Assembly: GCF_029867415.1 (NCBI RefSeq) | Contig: NW_026705444.1 | Span: 481,001-545,000, forward strand | Source: Vicia villosa | Taxonomy: Eukaryota > Streptophyta > Magnoliopsida > Fabales > Fabaceae | Direction: 5' to 3' | Length of the DNA stretch: 64,000 nucleotides | Shown: one piece after another, positions 55,500-64,000 of the stretch | How the letters are laid out: every line of letters starts with the position of its first letter | How positions within the stretch are numbered: position 1 is the first letter of the stretch | The notes under the pieces: model-generated | Databases searched by the model: none | What the model was told of the DNA's origin: nothing | Seen by the model: only the letters and a program-made list of their open reading frames with translations | Translations under genes and position numbers: made by a program

Positions 55500-56450
55500 A
55501 AGGTTTTGGCTATGAGAGCAGCCATAACCTTGGTGGATTTCCAATTTTCTTAGATTTATCAACACCATTTCCTTTCTTAGGATGCAGATTTCGTCTAGGG
55601 TAGCCGTATAGTCTATAATAAAAGGGTTTTATATGACCAATCCTACCACAATAATGACATCTCCACTTCTGATGCCTTCCTTCTGAGTCTTTCTTTAGAT
55701 GTTGATGATGTTGTGACATCTACTAGATATCCTCTAGTTTCCTTTATCTTGGATAACCTTCACTTCAATTTTCTGATTTTCAGATTGAATACAATCATTC
55801 AAAACCTCAGAGGTACATTCACTAGACTTAGTTGTACCATTAATTCAAATTTAAGGAACATCACTTCATTCTGAAGATCAGAGATGATAGACAGGTACTT
55901 CACCTTTTCTTCATGGAACTATGTCATGGCTTTCTTCTGAGCCTCTACTTGTTGACAGATTTCCTTACTCTTGAAACATAAATCTCGGTAGGAATTTGCA
56001 AGTATTTCAAAAGTAAGATCTTCATTGTTAGATTCATCATTATAGACTCTAGTTAGGGCAGTAACATGTTTATCCAATTCAGTGTCACTTCTAGAATCAC
56101 CCTCGGACCAAGACGCAATAAGACTTTTCCCTTGCCTCTTTAGATATGTGGGGTACTCATTTTTACTGTGTCTATATCCTCCACACTCATGACACTGAGA
56201 ACTTTTTTCTTGATGAGATAGTTCTTCAGTCTTAGAGTTTGTATCATCCTATAGCAATATGGAAAGACTATATCAATATCAACCTCAACATCTTCATGTA
56301 CATGATCTTCATTCTTATGAGCATTTTTCTCCTCCTTGAATGTCTTATAGAAGGTTGACTCAAACCAGCGCATCATGAAATATTGAAGACTCATCAGTCT
56401 CAGTTGGACCATACTGAGGATGTTCTTCCTCGTCATCATGAGAAACTTGA
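55500..56450 (-). pseudogene. Sirevirus gag remnant with zinc knuckles
   Basis: From 56230 leftwards the minus strand reads a degenerate knuckle (QCHECGGYRHSKNEY), then a YLKRQGKSLIASW stretch. A coiled-coil region follows (ANSYRDLCFKSKEICQQVEA, then EKVKYLSIISDLQNEVMFLK), and finally WRCHYCGRIGHIKPF, a second knuckle typical of SIRE/Maximus proteins. Several stops and frame changes interrupt it. The gag N-terminus is missing beyond about 56450. It is collinear with, and probably belongs to, the same element as the env-like ORF and LTR to the left. Confidence 0.65.
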
Positions 56451-56454
56451 TATG

Positions 56455-56690
56455 GCGCGAGCATGCATTGACGGTCGTTTCTTCCCTTAGGGGTCTGATC
56501 ACAGGCGTATACTTGATGATATCACGAGGGTGGCAGATGGGGCATTTTTGTACCGTAGGCATCGTGCCAGGACGGGTGGGCGCTTGACGGTAAAGACTGG
56601 GTAGCCAGCAGACGACACGGTGGACGTAGAGGCGGGGCCAGAGGCATAGGAAAGGAGGAGGATGTTGTCCGGCACACACAATAGTCATCG
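56455..56690 (+). pseudogene. GC-rich coding-like remnant of unknown family
   Basis: An abrupt GC-rich block in AT-rich surroundings. One plus-strand frame reads RRILDDITRVADGAFLYRRH, then RARTGGRLTVKTG, with two stops further on. The minus strand is also open for much of it. Base composition and codon look suggest a coding origin, perhaps from a plant mobile domain or transposase gene, but I do not recognise it with confidence. Confidence 0.3.
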
Positions 56691-57167
56691 TGGTGATTAT
56701 TTTAATGAGTGTATTTTTATTACATTGATGTACTTTATTTTGATAATGTATATGACACTAGTTGGATGATTTATACGATGTATTCTTTTGGTGTACTATT
56801 CCATTGCCTTTAAATTAAACGACTTTGATGTACTATATTTTGATGTATTATTTTGTTGTTGCTCACAAAAATTAGAGTTTTGGAGTGAAACGTAGTTGAT
56901 TTAAAATATAACATAATGTTCCGTAGGTACATCTACGGAACACTCTGTTTTTAAGATCTTTCGTAGATATATATACCGAAGTTTCTCTAAACGGAATTAA
57001 TTTGAATTTTTCTAACGTTCACTATGTTTTTAACGCTTCTGTAGATAAGGCTTTGTAAAGAAACAAATTTTGGAAAAAAAAGTGCTTCATAATGTGCATC
57101 TCCGGAATTAGGAGGCATAATTAGAATTTTCCCAAATACCTAAGAGTATCAAGGACTGGATTGGAAT
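56691..57167. other. AT-rich spacer
   Basis: No gene or repeat boundary recognised. Short diverged repeats such as TGATGTACTTTATTTTGAT and TGATGTACTATATTTTGAT occur near 56725 and 56826. Confidence 0.5.
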
Positions 57168-57497
57168 ATTTTAAAGTACCTAATACAATGACTCAGAGAC
57201 AACAAAGAGACATTTCAGAAGTGGGAGAAAAAATATTTATAAATTTAGAGAAATAGTTTCTATTAAAACCTAAAATCAAAACATGTACTAACAAAAGGAC
57301 ATACAACTTGCATATTTTTATTTAAGCTGTCTCAATCCTTCATTTATTATAAGCACTTAAAAAATATTGTCAGGCTACCACATACGTTTAGATGGTTATA
57401 TAAAAAAATATTTCTCTAAATTTATAAATGTTTTTTCTTCCACTTCTCAAATGTCTCTTTGTTGTCTCTCAGTCATTGTATTAGGTACTTAAAAATA
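57168..57497. mobile_element. Foldback (MITE-like) element
   Basis: The left arm (about 57168-57257) and right arm (about 57407-57497) are inverted copies about 90 bp long: AGTACCTAATACAATGACT opposite AGTCATTGTATTAGGTACT, and AACAAAGAGACAT opposite ATGTCTCTTTGTT. The spacer of about 150 bp contains, in direct orientation, a short copy of sequence also found at 58325-58400. Confidence 0.65.
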
Positions 57498-57499
57498 AA

Positions 57500-57780
57500 G
57501 ATAGTGCTGCTTAGTTATAAATGATGCATTTCCCTTTTTTTTTTCTATAGTAGAGCTAAAATTGGTATAGTTAATCATTGTTACAAATATATTACATAAC
57601 AATGATATAAAGAAAATAAAAACAATACTAATAATTAACCTTGATTTATTTATTTGGAAAACTTGATATTCACCTTCTATGCCTATATGTAACATAACTC
57701 TAGTGGGGCTCTGCATCGTGCATCACATTACTATTAATATAATACTTTGAAAAAATTTCTATACAAGAATTGATAGCACG
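57500..57780 (-). repeat. Inverted diverged copy of the array leader
   Basis: On the minus strand this follows 58080-58330: GTACGTGCTATCAATTC, then TATAGGCATAGAAGGTGAATAT and AATCAAGGTTAATTATTAGT. It forms a large inverted repeat with the start of the dioxygenase array, around the TA run and the hairpin. Confidence 0.75.
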
Positions 57781-57782
57781 TA

Positions 57783-57883
<101 letters not shown>

Positions 57884-57902
57884 AGCATATCAAGTGAGAG
57901 CA

Positions 57903-58047
57903 TTTTATAATGAGAGATGAGAGGAACGAATAACAACCATTGGATTCATCAAGAGAGAGAATGTTAATGCATTAATGTGGCTATTAATTTCTCTCTCTTG
58001 ATGAATCCAATGGTTGATGTTCGTTTCTCTCATCTCTCATTATAAAA
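57903..58047. mobile_element. Hairpin with arms of about 60 bp (MITE-like)
   Basis: TTTTATAATGAGAGATGAGA with ACCATTGGATTCATCAAGAG on the left (57903-57960) pairs with CTCTTGATGAATCCAATGGT and TCTCATCTCTCATTATAAAA on the right (57987-58047), spacer about 26 bp. Nearly perfect, so recent or maintained. Confidence 0.75.
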
Positions 58048-58587
58048 AACATCAAAGTATTACATCACAACTCATATTAAGTACGTGCTATTAATTCTAA
58101 TATAGAAAAAACATCAAAGTATTACATCAATAGTGAGCTATGTTACATATAGGCGTAGAAGGTGAATATCAAATTTCCCAAATAAATAAATGAATCAAGG
58201 TTAATTATTAGTAATGTTTTTCTTCTTTTCTATATCAATGCTATGTATTATATTTGTAAGAATGATCCACTATACCATTTTTTGCTCTACTATGAAAAAG
58301 AAAGGGCAATGCATCCTTTTACAATGATCTCAATCCTTCATTTATTATGAGAACTTAAAAAGTATTGTCATGTTACCCCGTACGTTTAGATGGTTAATAT
58401 AGAAACCTACGCTTCTTGGTTCCTAAAATAGACAACGTCTCACACCAAACCCCACCAACTCAAGAAACTAACACACTATTCAATATCATCTTTTATATAT
58501 AAACTTTGAAGTTATTGATTTCCACCATCTCTTCTTTCATTATTCTACATTTAAAGTTATTATTTCTACCATTCTATCATTCTCACT

Positions 58588-58810
58588 GTGTCGCTTAACG
58601 AGGAAACCACCAACTTCAATTCTGACAAAAAAGTTGAAGTCAGAGCATTTGATGAAACCAAAACAGGTGTCAGAGGTTTGATGGAATCTTCATTGTCCAA
58701 GATTCCATGCATATTTTATTCGGGAAAGGTAGACATAGCTTAAAACTCAAACTCAATTGCCTCCACGTTATGTGTTCCTATCGTCAATTTCCAAGACATA
58801 CACAACAATA
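58588..58810 (+). pseudogene. Type I dioxygenase exon 1 fragment, unit 1
   Basis: The frame from GTG at 58588 (ATG in type II copies) encodes SLNEETTNFNSDKKVEVRAF, then DETKTGVRGLMESSLSKIP. This is the N-terminus of 1-aminocyclopropane-1-carboxylate oxidase homologs (2OG-Fe(II) dioxygenases). An in-frame TAA at 58741-58743 interrupts it in this unit. After the IHNN codons the sequence leaves the gene for unrelated AT-rich DNA. The catalytic HxD...H domain is absent, so no enzyme can be made. Confidence 0.75.
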
Positions 58811-59047
58811 AATATTATATTCATGAAACATTAAACTCAAATAATCATCTAATACATCACATTAATAAACAAGCAACGATTTATCACTTGAAAAAATTCA
58901 AACGTTTTACACAATTTTCTAATTTTTCTAATTAGGTTAACATGGACCGAAAAGTTGAGATTAATGTTTATGTGTTTGAAATCTATGATTGGAAAATTCA
59001 AGTTAGAATCATGGTTATTATTATTCAATTTGTTACAATAAAACATA

Positions 59048-59174
<127 letters not shown>

Positions 59175-59449
59175 AAAGTAAGTGTTTATGTGCGCGCGCG
59201 CGTGCGTCTATACGTGTTTTAAACATAATACTTCACATGTTCATTGCACTCGTGGTTAATATAGAAACCTATGGTTCTTGGTTTCTAAAATAGACAACGT
59301 CTCACACCAAACCCCACCAACTCATGAAATTAACACACTATTCAATATCATCTTTTATATATACACTTTGAAGTTATTGATTTCCACCATCCCTTCTTCC
59401 ATTATTCTACATTTCAAGTTATTATTTCTATCATTTTGTCATTCTCACT

Positions 59450-59859
59450 ATGTCACTTAACGAGGAAACCACCAACTTCAGTTCTGACAAAAAAAGTTGA
59501 AGTTAGAGCATTTGATGAAACCAAAACAGGTGTCAGAGGTTTGATGGAATCTTCATTGCATATTTTATTCGAGAAAGGTAGACATAGCTGAAAACTTAAA
59601 CTCAAGTGCCTCCACGTTATGTGTTCCCATCGTCAATCTCCAAGACATACACAACAATCTAGCTTTGCGTGCACAAGTCATCCACCAAATTCGAAGTGCG
59701 TGCAGTGAGTGGGGATTTTTTCAGGTCATAAACCATGAAATTCCCACTTCGGTCTTGGATGAAATGATCGAGGATATCCGCAGATTTCATGAACTAGATG
59801 CTGATACAAAGAAGGAGTATTACTCTCGTGATTTCAATAAAAAAGTCAGGTACTTCTCG
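59450..59859 (+). pseudogene. Type II dioxygenase exon 1 fragment, unit 1
   Basis: ATG at 59450 opens the same N-terminus, but an extra A in the A run after TCTGAC shifts the frame to a stop. A 14-bp deletion relative to type I follows. Further on (59665-59862) the frame is open and encodes the DIOX_N region: RSACSEWGFFQVINHEIPTS, then VLDEMIEDIRRFHELDADTK. It ends at KKVRYFS, followed by a stop. An 18-bp direct repeat (TCTCGTGATTTCAATAAA) marks the break. It matches ACC-oxidase-homolog exon 1. Confidence 0.8.
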
Positions 59860-60622
59860 TGATTTCAATAAATACTCTTAATTTTTTTCACACCTAACAT
59901 TAATGATAATTTGAATACACCAATAATTAATTAGGATAATTTGATAAAGTTACTAATCTCTATTTCATTTATTATTGTTTCTTAATTTGTGTGAAATGTT
60001 CAATTACAACAAATAATATAAGAAAGAGAGAATAGTAAATTAGTAATAGTGCTTTTTTTTTAGAATAGTAAATTAGTAATATTGTTTTTTTGGCAGGGTT
60101 CACAACTTATATTAAGTACGTGCTATTAATTCTAATATAGAAAAAACATCAAAGTATTACATCAATAGTGAGCTATGTTACATATAGGCATAGAAGGTGA
60201 ATATCAAATTTCCCAAATAAATAAATGAATCAAGGTTAATTATTAGTAATGTTTTTCTTCTTTTCTATATCAATGCTATGTATTATATTTGTAAGAATGA
60301 TCCACTATACCATTTTTAGCTCTACTATGAAAAAGAAATGGCAATGCATCCTTTTACAATGATCTCAATCCTTCATTTATTATGAGCACTTAAAAAGTAT
60401 TGTCATGTTACCACGTACGTTTAGATGGTTAATATAGAAACCTATGCTTCTTGGTTCCTAAAATAGACAACGTCTCACACCAACCCCCACCAACTCAAGA
60501 AACTAACACACTATTCAATATCATCTTTTATATATAAACTTTGAAGTTATTGATTTCCACCATCTCTTCTTTCATTATTCTACATTTAAAGTTATTATTT
60601 CTACCATTCTGTCATTCTCACT

Positions 60623-60850
60623 GTGTCGCTTAACGAGGAAACCACCAACTTCAATTCTGACAAAAAAGTTGAAGTCAGAGCATTTGATGAAACCAAAACA
60701 GGTGTCAAAGGTTTGATGGAATCTTCATTGTCCAAGATTCCATGCATATTTTATTCGGGAAAGGTAGACATAGCTGAAAACTCAAACTCAAGGGCCTCCA
60801 CGTTATGTGTTCCCATCGTCAATTTCCAAGACATACACAACAATAAATAT
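60623..60850 (+). pseudogene. Type I dioxygenase exon 1 fragment, unit 2
   Basis: Same structure as the unit 1 type I copy. GTG replaces the ATG, but the frame is open from there through STLCVPIVNFQDIHNN before it runs into unrelated sequence. The substitutions VKGLM for VRGLM and NSRAS for NSSAS distinguish it from unit 3. Confidence 0.75.
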
Positions 60851-61082
60851 TATATTCATGAAACATTAAACTCAAATAATCATCTAATACATCACATTAA
60901 TAAACAAGCAACGATTTATCACTTGAAAAAATTCAAACGTTTTACACAATTTTCTAATTTTTCTATTTAGGTTAACATGGACCGAAAAGTTGAGATTAAT
61001 GTATATGTGTTTGAAATCTATGATTGGAAAATTCAAGTTAGAATCATGGTTATTATTATTCAATTTGTTACAATAAAACATA

Positions 61083-61084
<2 letters not shown>

Positions 61085-61136
<52 letters not shown>
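61085..61136. repeat. (TA)n(CA)n microsatellite, unit 2
   Basis: About 33 bp of TA and 19 bp of CA, much shorter than in unit 1. A GCGCGCGCGCGTGCG stretch follows. Confidence 0.95.
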
Positions 61137-61138
<2 letters not shown>

Positions 61139-61412
61139 AAGTAAGTGTTTATGTGCGCGCGCGCGTGCGTCTATACGTGTTTTAAACATAATACTTCACA
61201 TTTTCATTGCACTCGTGGTTAATATTGAAACCTATGGTTCTTGGTTTCTAAAATAGACAACGTCTCACACCAAACCCCACCAACTCATGAAATTAACACA
61301 CTATTCAATATCATCTTTTATATATACACTTTGAAGTTATTGATTTCCACCATCCCTTCTTCCATTATTCTACATTTCAAGTTATTATTTATATCATTTT
61401 GTCATTCTCACT

Positions 61413-61822
61413 ATGTCACTTAACGAGGAAACCACCAACTTCAGTTCTGACAAAAAAAGTTGAAGTTAGAGCATTTGATGAAACCAAAACAGGTGTCAGA
61501 GGTTTGATGGAATCTTTATTGCATATTTTATTCGAGAAAGGTAGACATAGCTGAAAACTTAAACTCAAGTGCCTCCACGTTATGTGTTCCCATCGTCAAT
61601 CTCCAAGACATACACAGCAATCTAGCTCTGCGTGCACAAGTGATCCACCAAATTCGAAGTGCGTGCAGTGAGTGGGGATTTTTTCAGGTCATAAACCATG
61701 AAAATCCCACTTCGGTCTTGGATGAAATGATCGAGGATATCCGCAGATTTCATGAACTAGATGCTGATACAAAGAAGGAGTATTACTCTCGTGATTTCAA
61801 TAAAAAAGTCAGGTACTTCTCG
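61413..61822 (+). pseudogene. Type II dioxygenase exon 1 fragment, unit 2
   Basis: ATG at 61413. It carries the same extra A, the same 14-bp deletion and the same truncation after KKVRYFS as unit 1. INHENPTS replaces INHEIPTS here. Shared defects show that the unit was broken before it was amplified. Confidence 0.8.
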
Positions 61823-62590
61823 TGATTTCAATAAATACTCTTAATTTTTTTCACACCTAACATTAATGATAATTTGAATACACCAATAATTAATTAGGAT
61901 AATTTGATAAAGTTACTAATCTCTATTTCATTTATTATTGTTTCTTAATTTGTGTGAAATTTTCAATTACAACAAATAATATAAGAAAGAGAGAATAGTA
62001 AATTAGTAATAGTGCTTTTTTTTTTAGAATAGTAAATTAGTAATATTGTTTTTTTGGCAGGGTTCACAACTCATATTAAGTACGTGCTATTAATTCTAAT
62101 ATAGAAAAAACATCAAAGTATTACATCAATAGTGAGCTATGTTACATATAGGCATAGAAGGTGAATATCAAATTTCCCAAATAAATAAATAAATGAATCA
62201 AGGTTAATTATTAGTAATGTTTTTCTTCTTTTCTATATCAATGCTATGTATTATATTTGTAAGAATGATCCACTATACCGTTTCTAGCTCTACTATGAAA
62301 AAGAAAGGGCAATGCATCCTTTTACAATGATCTCAATCCTTCATTTATTATGAGCACTTAAAAAGTATTGTCATGTTACCCCGTACGTTTAGATGGTTAA
62401 TATAGAAACCTATGCTTCTTGGTTCCTAAAATAGACAACGTCTCACACCAAACCCCACCAACTCAAGAAACTAACACACTATTCAATATCATCTTTTATA
62501 TATAAACTTTGAAGTTATTGATTTCCACCATCTCTTCTTTCATTATACTACATTTAAAGTTATTATTTCTACCATTATGTCATTCTCACT

Positions 62591-62818
62591 GTGTCGCTTA
62601 ACGAGGAAACCACCAACTTCAATTCTGACAAAAAAGTTGAAGTCAGAGCATTTGATGAAACCAAAACAGGTGTCAGAGGTTTGATGGAATCTTCATTGTC
62701 CAAGATTCCATGCATATTTTATTCGGGAAAGGTAGACATGGCTGAAAACTCAAACTCAAGTGCCTCCACGTTATGTGTTCCCATCGTCAATTTCCAAGAC
62801 ATACACAACAATAAATAT
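62591..62818 (+). pseudogene. Type I dioxygenase exon 1 fragment, unit 3
   Basis: As in unit 2, with GTG in place of ATG and an open frame through GKVDMAENSNSSASTLCVPI to the IHNN break. Confidence 0.75.
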
Positions 62819-63050
62819 TATATTCATGAAACATTAAACTTAAATAATCATCTAATATATCACATTAATAAACAAGCAATGATTAATCACTTGAAAAAAT
62901 TCAAACGTTTTACACGATTTTCTAATTTTTCTAATTAGGTTAACATGGACCGAAAAGTTGAGATTAATGTATATGTGTTTGAAATCTATGATTGGAAAAT
63001 TCAAGTTAGAATCAGGGTTATTATTATTCAATTTGTTACAATAAAACATA

Positions 63051-63052
<2 letters not shown>

Positions 63053-63116
<64 letters not shown>
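63053..63116. repeat. (TA)n(CA)n microsatellite, unit 3
   Basis: About 51 bp of TA and 13 bp of CA. The following GC run is GCGCGCGTGCGTGCG. Confidence 0.95.
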
Positions 63117-63117
<1 letters not shown>

Positions 63118-63393
63118 AAAGTAAGTGTTTATTTGCGCGCGTGCGTGCGTCTATACGTGTTTTAAACATAATACTTCACATGTTCATTGCACTCGTGGTT
63201 AATATAGAAACCTATGCTTCTTGGTTTCTAAAATAGACAACGTCTCACACCAAACCCCACCAACTCATGAAATTAACACACTATTCAATATCATCTTTTA
63301 TATATACACTTTGAAGTTATTGATTTCCACCATCCCTTCTTCCATTATTCTACATTTCAAAGTTATTATTTCTATCATTCTGTCATTCTCACT

Positions 63394-63803
63394 ATGTCGC
63401 TTAACGAGGAAACCACCAACTTCAGTTCTGACAAAAAAAGTTGAAGTTAGAGCATTTGATGAAACCAAAACAGGTGTCAGAGGTTTGATGGAATCTTCTT
63501 TGCATATTTTATTCGAGAAAGGTAGACATAGCTGAAAACTTAAACTCAAGTGCCTCCACGTTATGTGTTCCCATCGTCAATTTCCAAGACATACACAGCA
63601 ATCTAGCTCTGCGTGCACAAGTCATCCACCAAATTCGAAGTGCGTGCAGTGAGTGGGGATTTTTTCAGGTCATAAACCATGAAATTCCCACTTCGGTCTT
63701 GGATGAAATGATCGAGGATATCCGCAGATTTCATGAACTAGATGCTGATACAAAGAAGGAGTATTACTCTCGTGATTTCAATAAAAAAGTTAGGTACTTC
63801 TCG
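63394..63803 (+). pseudogene. Type II dioxygenase exon 1 fragment, unit 3
   Basis: ATG at 63394, with the same extra A, 14-bp deletion, DIOX_N region and truncation as units 1 and 2. The AT-rich tail after it continues to the window end without reaching the next unit. Confidence 0.8.
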
Positions 63804-64000
63804 TGATTTCAATAAATACTCTTAATTGTTTTCACACCTAACATTAATGATAATTTGAATACACCAATAATTAATTAGGATAATTTGATAAAGTTACTAA
63901 TCTCTATTTCATTTATTATTGTTTCTTAATTTGTGTGAAATGTTCAATTACAACAAATAATATAAGAAAGAGAGAATAGTAAATTAGTAATAGTGCTTTT

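Noticed and set aside
59665..59862. Active 2OG-Fe(II) dioxygenase gene
   Set aside because: Only the N-terminal exon region is present, with stops and a frameshift. The Fe(II)-binding HxD...H domain is absent in all three units.

Overview
The window is repeat-dominated nuclear DNA from a plant with a large genome. Every long open frame I can identify belongs to a retrotransposon, and most are broken. Long Ogre-type Ty3/gypsy LTRs (4-6 kb), a Tekay chromovirus, Athila-type LTR sequence and Sirevirus-type Ty1/copia elements together suggest a legume, most likely a Fabeae species (pea, vetch, lentil or Lathyrus type) or a close relative. That assignment is inference from repeat families. No intact host gene, rRNA, functional tRNA or CRISPR array is supported.

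Layout. (1) 1-2250: a tRNA-like sequence, then a 5'-truncated LINE on the minus strand flanked by an 8-bp target duplication. (2) 2251-4678: AT-rich DNA, a likely Helitron 3' end on the minus strand, then probable Athila internal sequence ending in a polypurine tract. (3) 4679-29265: one Athila-type LTR split by a Tekay chromovirus (5046-28245, 5-bp target duplication TCAGC). The Tekay insert is a rearranged tandem with LTR pieces at three positions, and it holds an Ogre element (about 5090-20688) that has lost its 5' LTR. (4) 29306-48504: an Ogre-type LTR split by a second Ogre solo LTR (29437-44385, duplication CTTGT), which is split by a very young Sirevirus (30389-39350, duplication TAAAG; its two LTRs differ at one base in 1204). 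(5) 48505-56690: minus-strand remnants of Ty1/copia elements, including a Sirevirus 3' LTR, env-like ORF and gag without pol. (6) 56691-64000: foldback elements, then a tandem array of roughly 2-kb units. Each unit carries two different truncated first exons of a 2-oxoglutarate/Fe(II) dioxygenase of the ACC-oxidase-homolog family, separated by TA/CA microsatellites.

Order of events, from nesting: Athila; Tekay into Athila; Ogre into Tekay; then deletions that fused the Tekay LTR start to Ogre ORF1 and Tekay RT to an LTR end. Independently: the outer Ogre LTR, then the inner solo LTR, then the Sirevirus. The most interesting candidate for something undescribed is in the three Ogre LTRs. At matching places downstream of the TATA box they keep a canonical 5' splice-donor motif and then one or two tRNA-like modules with Pol III A and B boxes at near-tRNA spacing, each followed by a T run.
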